In this document: positions 15,637 through 24,081 of the stretch, in pieces | How positions within the stretch are numbered: position 1 is the stretch's first letter | Layout: the number at the start of each line of letters is the position of its first letter | DNA from: JBBCJM01 sp037190175 | GTDB lineage: Bacteria > Pseudomonadota > Alphaproteobacteria > Rhodobacterales > Rhodobacteraceae | Length of the DNA: 28,851 nucleotides | Assembly: GCA_037190175.1 (NCBI GenBank) | Contig: JBBCJM010000215.1 | Span: 1 to 28,851, forward strand | Reading direction: 5' to 3' | Notes under the pieces: model-generated | What the model was told of the DNA's origin: nothing | The model's input: the letters and a program-made list of their open reading frames with translations, nothing else | The model's database searches: none | Translations under genes and position numbers: made by a program

Positions 15637-16037
15637 GCCCCGCCCCCCGGCAGGATCGCCGGGTCCCAGCCCGCCGCCTGCGGCAGCCCGTCCGCGATCT
15701 CGTAATAGGAGCCCTTCTCGGCGCAGAAGATATGGCCGACCAGCCGCAGGTCCGCCGGCGCCTCGTCCAGCGTGCCGGCGAAGATCGACAGGTGGTCTTC
15801 CGTTCGCCAGAATAGGTTCGACCCGCACTCGGGGCAGAAGCCGCGCTCGGCCTGTGGCGAACTGCGATACCACTTCGGCTCGCCGGTGATCGCCACCCGG
15901 TCCGGGGGCGCGGCGGTGGCCGCCACGTGGTGGCCGGAGGTCTTGCGGCACATCCGGCAATGGCAGGCCACCACCGGGCGCAGCGGCCCCGTCACCCGAT
16001 ACCGCACCCGGCCGCAGAGGCATCCGCCCGCGGTCAC
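15633..16037 (-). CDS. GFA family zinc-binding protein
   Basis: The 134-aa protein has the cysteine pattern of the GFA fold: CLCG (6-9), CHCRMC near residues 26-31 and FCPECGSN near 67-74, then the typical FAGTLDE and HIFCAEK blocks. The family is named for a glutathione-dependent formaldehyde-activating enzyme, but most members have no proven reaction, so no substrate is assigned. It starts with GTG in a GTGA overlap with the aroA stop and ends in another GTGA overlap with cmk, so it is translated from the aroA-cmk transcript. Confidence 0.9.
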   Translation of the reverse strand: MTAGGCLCGRVRYRVTGPLRPVVACHCRMCRKTSGHHVAATAAPPDRVAITGEPKWYRSSPQAERGFCPECGSNLFWRTEDHLSIFAGTLDEAPADLRLVGHIFCAEKGSYYEIADGLPQAAGWDPAILPGGGA

Positions 16038-17383
16038 GGCGTACGCTCCAGCACCGCGCCCAGCGCCGTCATCAGCGGCACGAAGACGGGGAAGGAGGTC
16101 AGGATCGGCGCGGCGTCGTCCACCCCCACCGGCGCCTTGGCCGCCATCCCGCAGACCAGGAAGCTCATGGCGATGCGGTGGTCCAGATGCGTGCGGCAGA
16201 CCGCCCCGCCGGGCACGCCCCCGGCGCCCATGCCGTGGACGATCAGGGTATCGGCGTCCTCCTCCACCCGCACCCCGCAGGCCTCCAGCCCCCGCGCCAT
16301 GGCGTCGATCCGGTCGCTTTCCTTCACCCGCAGCTCGTGCACCCCGCGCATCACCGTGCGCCCCTCGGCGAAGGCCGCCACCACCGACAGCACCGGATAT
16401 TCGTCGATCATGCTGGGCGCCCGCTCGGGCGGCACCTCCACCCCCTTCAGCGCCCCGGTGAAGCGCACCCGCAGGTCGGCCACCGGCTCGCCCCCCTCCT
16501 CGCGCGGGTTCAGGAAGGCGAGGTCGGCGCCCATCTCGACCAGCGTGGTGAAAAGGCCGTTGCGCGTGGGGTTCTGGCTGACCCCGGGCACCAGCACCTC
16601 GGACCCCTCGACCAGCAGCGCGGCGCAGACCGGGAAGGCCGCCGAGGAGGGGTCGCGCGGCACCGCCACCGCCTGCGGCCGCAGTTCCGGCCGGCCGGTG
16701 AGGGTGATCACGTGTCCCTCGGCGGTCCGTTCCACCGCCACCTCGGCGCCGAAGCCGCGCAGCATCCGTTCGGAATGGTCGCGGGTGGGCTCTTTCTCGA
16801 TCACCACGGTCTGGCCCGGGGCGTTCAGCCCCGCCAGCAGCACCGCGGATTTCACCTGCGCCGAGGCCACCGGCAGGGCATAGCGCACCGGCACCGGATC
16901 GGCCGCGCCCACCACCGTCATCGGCAGCCGGCCCCCCTGCCGGCCGTAAGCGCGGGTGCCGAACAGCGCCAGCGGATCGGTCACGCGGCCCATCGGGCGC
17001 TTGCGCAGCGAGGCGTCGCCGGTGAAGGTGGCGGTGATCGGCGTGGTGGCCATCGAGCCCATGATCAGCCGCGCCCCGGTGCCGGAATTGCCGCAGTCGA
17101 TCACGTCCGCGGGCTCGCGGAAGCCGCCCACCCCCACCCCGTGCACCGACCATTCGCCGGGGCCGTGGCGGGTGACCTCGGCGCCGAAGGCGCGCATGGC
17201 CGCGCCGGTGTCCAGCACGTCCTGCCCCTCCAGCAGCCCGGCGATCCGCGTCTCGCCCACCGCCAGCGCGCCCAGGATCAGCGCCCGGTGGCTGATCGAC
17301 TTGTCGCCCGGCACCTCGGCGGTGCCCTTGAGCGGCCCCCCGGCGCGGGCGGTCATCGGTTCGGTGGTGCCATGGCCGGACAT
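16034..17383 (-). CDS. aroA: 3-phosphoshikimate 1-carboxyvinyltransferase (EPSP synthase, class II)
   Basis: The 449-aa enzyme joins shikimate-3-phosphate and phosphoenolpyruvate in the shikimate pathway. Class II signatures are GDKSISHRALILG (26-38), GDASLRKRPMGRV, SAQVKSAVLLAGLN, DPSSAAFP, RAPSMIDEYP and LRVKESDR, all close to the Agrobacterium CP4 type. In the loop that contacts phosphoenolpyruvate and glyphosate the sequence is GNSGTGARL; Gly101 stands where CP4 has Ala100. GGAGGG seven bases before the ATG supports the start. It leads the aroA-GFA-cmk operon and links aromatic amino-acid and pyrimidine nucleotide synthesis on one transcript. Confidence 0.97.
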   Translation of the reverse strand: MSGHGTTEPMTARAGGPLKGTAEVPGDKSISHRALILGALAVGETRIAGLLEGQDVLDTGAAMRAFGAEVTRHGPGEWSVHGVGVGGFREPADVIDCGNSGTGARLIMGSMATTPITATFTGDASLRKRPMGRVTDPLALFGTRAYGRQGGRLPMTVVGAADPVPVRYALPVASAQVKSAVLLAGLNAPGQTVVIEKEPTRDHSERMLRGFGAEVAVERTAEGHVITLTGRPELRPQAVAVPRDPSSAAFPVCAALLVEGSEVLVPGVSQNPTRNGLFTTLVEMGADLAFLNPREEGGEPVADLRVRFTGALKGVEVPPERAPSMIDEYPVLSVVAAFAEGRTVMRGVHELRVKESDRIDAMARGLEACGVRVEEDADTLIVHGMGAGGVPGGAVCRTHLDHRIAMSFLVCGMAAKAPVGVDDAAPILTSFPVFVPLMTALGAVLERTP

Positions 17384-17467
17384 GCCGTTCCCTCCTCAAT
17401 TCCGACGCGGCAGATAGCGGAAAGCCGGCGCCTGCGCCATACTGGGGCAGCAGCGGAGGGCGGCGCG

Positions 17468-17806
17468 ATGCGGGTACTGTTGGCAATGGTCCTGACGGCG
17501 GGCACGGCGGCGGCCGACACGCGCTGCGGCTGGATCGACAACCCCACGCCCGGCAACTGGTGGCTGACCGATGCCGCGGGCGAATGGACCATCGGCACGC
17601 AAGGCGGGACCCAGGCCGAGGGGATGGAGGCGATCCCCGACCTGACCACGGGCGAATGGGTCGAGACGAACGGCAGCTACGGCTACGGCTGCATCTGCCT
17701 GGAGGTGGAAACCCACCGCGCGGCGATGCAGATCACCCGCATCCTGGCGGCCGAGCCCCTGCCGCTCGCCCGCTGCACCGCCGACCCCGCCCTGCCCGGC
17801 CGCTAG
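17468..17806 (+). CDS. Secreted DUF4087 family protein
   Basis: The 112-aa protein has a signal peptide (MRVLLAMVLTAGTAAA, cleavage near residue 16). The mature part is RCGWIDNPTPGNWWLTD, GEWTIGTQGG and YGCICLEVE, which I recognise as DUF4087. Cysteines near residues 19, 74 and 76 could form a disulfide in the periplasm. No function is known for the family. GGAGGG precedes the ATG. It is divergent from aroA and converges on trmB, with the two stop codons overlapping in a CTAG. Confidence 0.85.
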   Translation: MRVLLAMVLTAGTAAADTRCGWIDNPTPGNWWLTDAAGEWTIGTQGGTQAEGMEAIPDLTTGEWVETNGSYGYGCICLEVETHRAAMQITRILAAEPLPLARCTADPALPGR

Positions 17807-18492
17807 ATCCGCCTGAAGGTCAGGTAGCGCGGCATCCGCCCCTCGCGCAGCGCCTTCTGCTCGTAGCGGGTGGAGTGCCAGTCGTCCCAGGGTTCCCCGC
17901 TGTCCGACACCAGCGCGAAGCCCGCCGGCGGCACCTCCTCCAGCGCCTGGCGCACATAGTCGGGGATGTCGGTGGCGATGTGGAACCGCGCCTCCGGGGC
18001 GCAGGCGCGGGCCAGCGGCGTCAGGTGCTCGGGCGTGACGAAGCGGCGGCGGTGGTGGCGCGCCTTGGGCCAGGGGTCGGGGTAGTTCAGGAACACCCGC
18101 GACAGGCATCCGGGCGGCAGCACCTCCATCAGGTCGCGCACGTCGCCGGGATGGATGCGGATGTTGCCCGCCTCGGCCCGCCGCAGCTTGCCCAGCAGCA
18201 TGGCCACCCCGTTGACGAAGGGCTCGCAGCCCAGCAGCCAGACGCCCGGATTGGCCGCCGCCATCTGCACCAGATGCTCGCCGCCGCCGAAGCCCACCTC
18301 CAGCCACACCGGCCGGCCGGCCGCGAAGGACAGGTCCAGCGGAACCCGGCCCGGGTTCTCCTCCGCCGTCACCCCGGGCAGGCGCCAGCGGCCCATGTCC
18401 TCGGCCAGATAGGTCTTCTGGCTGGGCCGCAGGGTCTTGCCGTGCAGCCGGCCATAGAAGTTGCGGCGGGTGGGCGTGGTCTGGTCGGTCAT
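17803..18492 (-). CDS. trmB: tRNA (guanine(46)-N7)-methyltransferase
   Basis: The 229-aa SAM-dependent enzyme methylates G46 in the variable loop of tRNAs. SAM motif I is LEVGFGGGEH and the TrmB signature is FLNYPDPWPKARHHRRRF, followed by the ATDIPDYV block and the DSGEPWDDWHSTRYEQKA C-terminus seen in the family. The length is normal. Its stop overlaps that of the DUF4087 gene by 4 bp. It appears to be transcribed alone or with the NYN gene 82 bp upstream. Confidence 0.96.
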   Translation of the reverse strand: MTDQTTPTRRNFYGRLHGKTLRPSQKTYLAEDMGRWRLPGVTAEENPGRVPLDLSFAAGRPVWLEVGFGGGEHLVQMAAANPGVWLLGCEPFVNGVAMLLGKLRRAEAGNIRIHPGDVRDLMEVLPPGCLSRVFLNYPDPWPKARHHRRRFVTPEHLTPLARACAPEARFHIATDIPDYVRQALEEVPPAGFALVSDSGEPWDDWHSTRYEQKALREGRMPRYLTFRRI

Positions 18493-18574
18493 CGCGGCTC
18501 TTCCGGAACCGCCGCCGGGTAGCCCCGCCCGCGCCCGCCGTCAACCGGGCGCGAGGGGGCGGTGCTCCACGGGC

Positions 18575-19210
18575 TCAGCGGGCGCCGACGGTGGCGCCCG
18601 GCTCCTCGCGGTCCGTCGCGGCGGCGGCCGGGGCCGGGGCGGCGGCCTGGCGGAAGTCGGGCCGGGGCTCGCTGCGCGGCTCGCGCGGCGGGCGGCCGAT
18701 GACCTCGCGCAGGTCGTCCAGCTCGATGAAGTTGTCGGCCCGCCGGCGCAGCTCGTCCGCGATCATCGGCGGCTGCGAGCGGATGGTGGACACCACCGAG
18801 ACCCGCACCCCCTGCCGTTGCAGGCTTTCCACCAGCGGCTTGAAGTCGCCGTCGCCCGAGAACAGCACGGCATGGTCCATCCGCGGCGCCAGCTCCATGG
18901 CGTCCACGGTCAGCTCGATGTCCATGTTGCCCTTGACCTTCCGCCGGCCCTGGCTGTCGGTGTATTCCTTGGCGGGCTTGGTCACCATGGAAAAGCCGTT
19001 GTAGTGCAGCCAGTCGACCAGCGGGCGGATCGGCGAATAGTCGTCATTCTCCAGCAGCGCCGTGTAGTAGAAGGCCCGAATCAGCTTGCCCCGACGCATG
19101 AACTCCTGCCGCAGCAGTTTGTAGTCGATGTCGAAGCCCAGCGCCTTTGCCGCTGCGTAAAGATTCGAGCCGTCGATGAACAGCGCAAGCCGTTCGTCCT
19201 TGTAAAACAT
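18575..19210 (-). CDS. NYN-domain (LabA/DUF88) protein, putative RNase
   Basis: The 211-aa protein carries the NYN/PIN-like fold with conserved acidic residues: LFIDGSNLY (10-18), NMDIELTVDAM and LFSGDGDF. These acidic residues usually bind a metal ion and cut RNA. A disordered tail rich in Pro, Ala, Arg and Glu covers about residues 175-211. GAGGGGATGAGAT precedes the ATG. It is divergent from folK. The substrate is unknown; LabA homologues are highly conserved in alphaproteobacteria, so this is a core gene and not part of the defence cassette. Confidence 0.9.
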   Translation of the reverse strand: MFYKDERLALFIDGSNLYAAAKALGFDIDYKLLRQEFMRRGKLIRAFYYTALLENDDYSPIRPLVDWLHYNGFSMVTKPAKEYTDSQGRRKVKGNMDIELTVDAMELAPRMDHAVLFSGDGDFKPLVESLQRQGVRVSVVSTIRSQPPMIADELRRRADNFIELDDLREVIGRPPREPRSEPRPDFRQAAAPAPAAAATDREEPGATVGAR

Positions 19211-19346
19211 ATCTCATCCCCTCAAATGTCCTTCGCGCGCAGAATGCCGTGAGTGGAATGCGGTTCGGTCAGTCCGTCACACGAATTGGAACGATTATCG
19301 GGGCCTCCCGCCCCGGGTTCAAGCGCGCCTATACGAAAGTGTAAGG
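19211..19346. promoter_or_regulatory. Divergent promoter region of the NYN gene and folK
   Basis: The 136-bp gap must contain both promoters. I can see a 6-bp hairpin (CGGGGC-CTCCC-GCCCCG, 19299-19315), which would lie in the folK leader if transcription starts upstream of it. No -35/-10 pair is clear enough to call. Confidence 0.4.
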
Positions 19347-19928
19347 ATGGCGGGCGAAAAGACGGCGCCCGTCCTGGTTGCACTGGGCGCGAATCTGCCG
19401 AACGGGGCGGTCGGGCCGGCCGAGACGCTGCGCCGGGCACTGGCGGCGCTGCCGGGCGAGGGGCTGCGGCTGGAAAGGGCCAGCCGGCTCTACGCCACCC
19501 CCTGCTTCCCGCCGGGCGCGGGGCCGGACTATGTGAACGCCGCCGCGCGGCTCTCCGCCCCGGGGATGACGCCGGCCGAGGTGCTGGCGGCGCTGCACCG
19601 GGTGGAGGCGGCGCATGGCCGCGCGCGGGCCGAACGCTGGGGGATGCGCACGCTGGACCTGGACCTGCTGGCCATGGGCGCCCTGGTGCTGCCCGATGCC
19701 GCGACCGCCGCCCGCTGGCGCGACCTGCCCCCCGGGCAGCAGGCCACCCGCACCCCCGACCGGCTGATCCTGCCGCACCCGCGGCTGCAGGACCGCGCCT
19801 TCGTGCTGGTGCCGCTGGCCGAGATCGCCCCCCGCTGGCGCCATCCGGCCACGGGGCGCACGGTCGCCGCCATGCTGCGCACCCTGCCCGCGGCCGAACG
19901 CGACGCGGTGGTGCCGCTGGAAGAGTGA
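19347..19928 (+). CDS. folK: 2-amino-4-hydroxy-6-hydroxymethyldihydropteridine pyrophosphokinase
   Basis: The 193-aa enzyme transfers pyrophosphate from ATP to the pterin in folate synthesis. Family motifs are ALGANLPN, YATPCFPPG, DYVNAAARL, VEAAHGRARAERWGMRTLDLDLL and LILPHPRLQDRAFVLVPLAEIAP; the RTLDLDLL block contains the metal-binding aspartates. It is somewhat longer than E. coli FolK (159 aa). The ribosome-binding site is weak (AAGG adjoining the ATG). It stands 73 bp before rpoZ, which has its own promoter. Confidence 0.95.
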   Translation: MAGEKTAPVLVALGANLPNGAVGPAETLRRALAALPGEGLRLERASRLYATPCFPPGAGPDYVNAAARLSAPGMTPAEVLAALHRVEAAHGRARAERWGMRTLDLDLLAMGALVLPDAATAARWRDLPPGQQATRTPDRLILPHPRLQDRAFVLVPLAEIAPRWRHPATGRTVAAMLRTLPAAERDAVVPLEE

Positions 19929-19939
19929 ACGCATTTGGC

Positions 19940-19968
19940 TTGTCAAGCCCCCGCATGAGGCTTAGATA
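19940..19968 (+). promoter_or_regulatory. Sigma-70-type promoter of rpoZ
   Basis: TTGTCA (19940-19945) and TAGATA (19963-19968) are separated by 17 bp, close to the consensus, and lie about 34 bp before the rpoZ start with GGAAGGGTGACCC as ribosome-binding site. It is the clearest promoter in the window. It probably drives rpoZ and rsh together. Confidence 0.7.
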
Positions 19969-20001
19969 GGCGGCTCTTGCCTTTACATGGAAGGGTGACC
20001 C

Positions 20002-20355
20002 ATGGCCCGCGTGACGGTCGAAGATTGCGTTGACAAGGTGCCGAACCGCTTCGAGTTGGTGATGCTGGCCGCGCATCGCGCCCGCGAGATCGCCGCCGGT
20101 TCGCCGCTGACCATCGAGCGCGACAACGACAAGAACCCGGTCGTCGCCCTGCGCGAGATCGCCGACGAAACCCAGTCGGCCGAGGCGCTGCGCGAGCGGC
20201 TGATCGAAAGCCACCAGACCCAGATCGAGGTGGACGAGCCCGAGGAAGACCAGATGGCGCTGCGCATGGGCGCCGAGATGGACCGCCCGGCGCTGGACGA
20301 CATGTCCGAGGAAAAGCTGCTGCGCGCGCTGATGGAAGCGCAGGGCGCCAACTGA
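20002..20355 (+). CDS. rpoZ: RNA polymerase omega subunit
   Basis: The 117-aa protein begins MARVTVEDCVDKVPNRFELV and contains LAAHRAREI and the NPVVALREIADE block that wraps the beta-prime C-terminus. The C-terminal ~50 residues are acidic and variable. Omega helps to assemble the polymerase and forms one of the ppGpp sites in proteobacteria, so its place directly before the (p)ppGpp enzyme gene (30-bp gap) is meaningful and is widely conserved. Confidence 0.96.
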   Translation: MARVTVEDCVDKVPNRFELVMLAAHRAREIAAGSPLTIERDNDKNPVVALREIADETQSAEALRERLIESHQTQIEVDEPEEDQMALRMGAEMDRPALDDMSEEKLLRALMEAQGAN

Positions 20356-20385
20356 CGGCCCGGCAGGACGGGCGGCAGGCTTGAT

Positions 20386-22503
20386 ATGATCGACGTCGAA
20401 GACCTGATCGCCCTCGTCCGCAACTACAACCCGCGCACCAACGCCGACCTGATCCGCCGGGCCTATGCCTATGGCAAGCGGATGCACGAAGGCCAGGTGC
20501 GCAAGTCGGGCGAGCCCTATTTCAGCCACCCCGTCGCCGTCGCCGCCATCCTGACCGAGATGCGGCTGGACGACGCGACGCTGATCACCGCGCTCCTGCA
20601 CGACACGATCGAGGACACCCGCTCGACCTGGGGCGACATCGCCCGCGAGTTCGGCGAGGAGGTGGCCGATCTGGTCGACGGCGTGACCAAGCTGACCAAC
20701 CTGCAGCTGTCCTCGGCGCAGAGCGCGCAGGCCGAAAGCTTCCGCAAGCTGTTCATGGCCATGTCGCGCGACCTGCGGGTGATCCTGGTCAAGCTGGCCG
20801 ACCGGCTGCACAACATGCGCACCATCCGCGCCATGGCCCCCGAGAAGCAGGGCCAGAAGGCGCGCGAGACGATGGAGATCTATGCCCCCCTCGCCGGGCG
20901 CATGGGGATGCAGTGGATGCGCGAGGAGCTGGAGGACCTGTCCTTCAAGGTCCTGAACCCCGAGGCGCGCAACTCGATCATCCGCCGGTTCCTCACGCTC
21001 CAGCGCGAGGCCGGCGACGTGGTGCACAAGATCACCGCCGACATCCGGCTGGAGCTGGACAAGGTGGGGATCGACGCCGACGTCTATGGCCGCGCCAAGA
21101 AGCCCTATTCCATCTGGCGCAAGATGCAGGAGAAGGACCTGGCCTTCAGCCGCCTCTCCGACATCTACGGCTTCCGCATCATCTGCCAGTCGGTGGCCGA
21201 CTGCTATCGCATCCTGGGCGTGATCCACCAGCGCTGGAAGGCGGTGCCGGGGCGGTTCAAGGATTACGTCTCGAACCCCAAGAACAACGGCTACCGCTCG
21301 ATCCACACCACCGTCTCGGGCCGCGACGGCAAGAAGGTCGAGGTGCAGATCCGCACCCGCGAGATGCACGAGGTGGCCGAAGCGGGCGTGGCCGCCCACT
21401 GGGCCTATCGCGAGGGCGTGCGGGCCGAGAACCCCTTCGCCGTCGATCCGGCCAAGTGGCTGGCGCAGCTGAACGACCGGCTGGGCGAGGAGGATACCGA
21501 CGAGTTCATCGAGAACGTGAAGCTCGAGATGTTCTCGGACCAGGTGTTCTGCTTCACGCCGAAGGGCGACGTGATCCAGCTGCCCCGCGGGGCGACGCCC
21601 TTGGACTTCGCCTATGCCATCCACACAAGGATCGGCAATTCCACCGTCTCGGCCAAGCTGGACGGGATCCGGGTGCCGCTGTGGACGCGGCTGAAGAACG
21701 GCCAGTCGGTGGAGATCATCACCGCCGAGGGCCAACGGCCGCAGGCCAGCTGGATCGACATCGTGTCGACCGGCCGGGCGAAATCCGCCATCCGCCGGTC
21801 CTTGCGCGAGGAGGACCGCGGGCGCTTCGTCAAGCTGGGCGCGGAACTGGCCCGCGCGGCCTTCGAGCATGTGGGGCGCAAGGCCACCGACAAGGCCCTG
21901 CGCACCGCCGCGCGGATGATGGGCATGGCCGACGAGCAGGACCTGCTGGCCCGCCTGGGCTCGGCCGAGATCACCGCGCGCCGGGTGGTCGAGGCGCTCT
22001 ATCCCGAACTGGCCACCTCGCCCGGCGAGGTGGTGGACACCCGCCGCCCGGTGCTGGGGCTGGAGGCCGGGCAGGACTTCCGCCGCGCGCCCTGCTGCCA
22101 GCCGCTGCCGGGCGAGCGGATCATCGGCATCACCTATCGCGGCAAGGGCGTGGTGGCGCACGCCGCCGACTGCGCCGCGCTGGCCGAGTTCGACGACCAG
22201 TCCGAACGCTGGGTCGACCTGCACTGGCGGCCCGGCCGCCATCCGGCCGCCTATACCGTGTCGCTGGATCTGACCATCTCCAACGACGCGGGCGTGCTGG
22301 GCCGGGTCTGCACCCTGATCGGCGAGCAGAAGGCCAATATCTCGGACCTCGCCTTCCTCGACCGCAAGCCCGACTTCTACAAGCTGATGCTGGACGTGGA
22401 CCTGCGGGACGCCGAGCACCTGCACCTGCTGATGACGACGCTGGAAGCGGAGACCGACGTGGCCGAGATCAGCCGCCACCGCGACCCGCGCCGGGTGCCG
22501 TGA
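20386..22503 (+). CDS. rsh: Bifunctional (p)ppGpp synthetase/hydrolase (RSH)
   Basis: The 705-aa enzyme makes and degrades the alarmone (p)ppGpp. The hydrolase HD domain is intact (HDTIEDT, 72-78). The synthetase domain has RAKKPYSIWRKM (236-247) and NGYRSIHTTV (301-310). RFKD (290-293) is the charge signature of bifunctional enzymes, as opposed to the EXDD of synthetase-only RelA. TGS (VFCFTPKGDVIQLPRGATPL, about 386-405) and a C-terminal ACT domain (about 625-700) follow. Alphaproteobacteria normally carry one long RSH, called rel, rsh or spoT. It lies 30 bp after rpoZ in a likely shared operon. Confidence 0.97.
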   Translation: MIDVEDLIALVRNYNPRTNADLIRRAYAYGKRMHEGQVRKSGEPYFSHPVAVAAILTEMRLDDATLITALLHDTIEDTRSTWGDIAREFGEEVADLVDGVTKLTNLQLSSAQSAQAESFRKLFMAMSRDLRVILVKLADRLHNMRTIRAMAPEKQGQKARETMEIYAPLAGRMGMQWMREELEDLSFKVLNPEARNSIIRRFLTLQREAGDVVHKITADIRLELDKVGIDADVYGRAKKPYSIWRKMQEKDLAFSRLSDIYGFRIICQSVADCYRILGVIHQRWKAVPGRFKDYVSNPKNNGYRSIHTTVSGRDGKKVEVQIRTREMHEVAEAGVAAHWAYREGVRAENPFAVDPAKWLAQLNDRLGEEDTDEFIENVKLEMFSDQVFCFTPKGDVIQLPRGATPLDFAYAIHTRIGNSTVSAKLDGIRVPLWTRLKNGQSVEIITAEGQRPQASWIDIVSTGRAKSAIRRSLREEDRGRFVKLGAELARAAFEHVGRKATDKALRTAARMMGMADEQDLLARLGSAEITARRVVEALYPELATSPGEVVDTRRPVLGLEAGQDFRRAPCCQPLPGERIIGITYRGKGVVAHAADCAALAEFDDQSERWVDLHWRPGRHPAAYTVSLDLTISNDAGVLGRVCTLIGEQKANISDLAFLDRKPDFYKLMLDVDLRDAEHLHLLMTTLEAETDVAEISRHRDPRRVP

Positions 22504-22545
22504 GCCGCCCGGGCCGGGACTGCCCGGCGCGGCGGGGCTGAGCCG

Positions 22546-23214
22546 ATGGTGTTCCGCCGGCGCAATCCGCTGACCTGGCGGCAATGGCTGGCGCAGAGCT
22601 TCTGGCCCCGCGGCGGCTGGGGCCGGGCGCTGCTCTACCTCAACCACAGGTTGCGCCGGCTGCCCGACCCGCCGCACCGCATCGCGCGCGGGGTCTTCGC
22701 GGGCATATGGGCCACCTTCACCCCCTTCTTCGGGGTGCATTTCGTGATCGCCGCCGGGCTGGCCTGGGCGATCCGCGGCAACCTGCTGGCCGCGCTGATC
22801 GCCACGCTGATCGGCAACCCGCTGACCTTCCCCTTCATCGCCGTCCTGTCGGTGGAACTGGGCAACTGGATGCTGGGCCACGGGGGCGAGATGGGGGCCA
22901 TGCAGATCTTCACCGCGCTGGGGCAGGCGGGGGCGGAGCTCTCGGCGAACTTCTGGGCGATCTTCACCCCCGAGACCGCGAGCTGGGACCGGATGGGCGT
23001 CTTCCTCGACCGGGTGTTCTGGCCCTATCTGCTGGGCGGGGCGGGGCCGGGGTTCCTGCTGGCGCTGGCCGGCTATCGCCTGACCCTGCCGGTGGTCACC
23101 GCCTATCAGAAGATGCGCAGCCGCCGTCTGGCCGAACGCTTCGAACGCCAGCGCGCCCTGCGCGAGGCGGCACGGCGCGCCACCGCCGGGGACGGCGAGG
23201 GGGGCGACGCCTGA
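22546..23214 (+). CDS. DUF2062 membrane protein
   Basis: The 222-aa protein carries the DUF2062 core: PHRIARGVFAGIWATFTPFF, GVHFVIAAGLAWAIRGN and ALIATLIGNPLTFPFIA, with two to three membrane helices. Another helix lies near YLLGGAGPGFLLALAGY. The basic C-terminus faces the cytoplasm by the positive-inside rule. The function is unknown; it follows rsh by 42 bp, a neighbourhood that is common in Rhodobacterales. Confidence 0.9.
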   Translation: MVFRRRNPLTWRQWLAQSFWPRGGWGRALLYLNHRLRRLPDPPHRIARGVFAGIWATFTPFFGVHFVIAAGLAWAIRGNLLAALIATLIGNPLTFPFIAVLSVELGNWMLGHGGEMGAMQIFTALGQAGAELSANFWAIFTPETASWDRMGVFLDRVFWPYLLGGAGPGFLLALAGYRLTLPVVTAYQKMRSRRLAERFERQRALREAARRATAGDGEGGDA

Positions 23215-23229
23215 GGCGGCCGCCCATCG

Positions 23230-23247
23230 AGCCTGCCGGCAGGCTTT
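23230..23247 (+). terminator. Possible terminator between DUF2062 and pdxJ
   Basis: AGCCTGCCGGCAGGCT is a perfect 16-bp palindrome that can form a 6-bp stem with a CCGG loop, followed by TT. It stands 15 bp past the DUF2062 stop. The T-run is short, so the call is tentative. Confidence 0.4.
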
Positions 23248-23319
23248 CCTCCGGGCCGATCCCGCTCTAGTCTCCGCCGCGGCCTTCCGGGCCGGCTGGG
23301 GACAATGAAGGGAAGCGCG

Positions 23320-24081
23320 ATGAAACCGCTGGGCCGCCTGCGTCTGGGCGTCAACATCGACCACGTGGCCACCGTGCGCAACGCCCGCGGCGGCGCCTGG
23401 CCCGACCCCCTGCGCGCCGCCCTGCTGGCCGAGGCCGCCGGCGCCGACGGCATCACCGCCCATCTGCGCGAGGACCGCCGCCACATCCGCGACGAGGACA
23501 TCGCCGCGCTGATGGCCGGGATCTCGATCCCGCTGAACTTCGAGATGGCGGCGACCGAGGAGATGATGGCCATCGCCCTGGCCCATGTCCCCCATGCCGC
23601 CTGCATCGTGCCCGAACGGCGCGAGGAACGCACCACCGAGGGCGGGCTGGACGTGGCCGGGGCCGATCCCGGCCGGCTGACCGCCTTCGTCGGCGACCTG
23701 CGCGCGGCCGGCATCCGCGTCTCGCTCTTCATCGGGCACGAGGTGCGGCAGGTCGAGGCCGCGGCCCGGGTGGGGGCGCAGGTAGTGGAGTTCCACACCG
23801 GGCATTACTGCGACCTGAAGGCCGAGGGGCGCGAGCCCGAGGCGGCGGCCGAATTCGCCGCGCTGCGCGAGGCCGCGGCGCGGGCGCAGGGACTGGGGAT
23901 GGAGGTGCACATGGGCCACGGGCTGGCCTATGACACCGCGGCCGAGGTGGCCGCCATCCCGCAGGTGATGGAGCTGAACATCGGCCATTTCCTGATCGGC
24001 GAGGCGATCTTCCGCGGCCTGGGTCCCGCCATCGAGGAGATGCGCCGCCGCATGGACGCCGCGCGCGAGGGCTGGGCGTGA
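23320..24081 (+). CDS. pdxJ: Pyridoxine 5'-phosphate synthase
   Basis: The enzyme condenses 1-deoxyxylulose-5-phosphate with aminoacetone phosphate to make pyridoxine phosphate (vitamin B6, DXP-dependent route). Motifs are LGVNIDHVATVRNARGG, ITAHLREDRRHI, LNFEMAATEEM, EVRQVEAA, VEFHTGHY and GHGLAYDTAAEVAAIPQVMELNIGHFLIGEA. I chose the ATG at 23320 because AAGGGAAG precedes it; an in-frame ATG at 23305 would add five residues. The length of 253 aa is normal. It forms an operon-like pair with acpS, as in many proteobacteria, but with a structured gap between. Confidence 0.96.
   Translation: MKPLGRLRLGVNIDHVATVRNARGGAWPDPLRAALLAEAAGADGITAHLREDRRHIRDEDIAALMAGISIPLNFEMAATEEMMAIALAHVPHAACIVPERREERTTEGGLDVAGADPGRLTAFVGDLRAAGIRVSLFIGHEVRQVEAAARVGAQVVEFHTGHYCDLKAEGREPEAAAEFAALREAAARAQGLGMEVHMGHGLAYDTAAEVAAIPQVMELNIGHFLIGEAIFRGLGPAIEEMRRRMDAAREGWA

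Noticed and set aside
15633..17486. A 617-codon minus-strand frame that ends in the GFA protein
   Set aside because: Only the last 134 residues are real. The upstream part is an out-of-frame reading of aroA.
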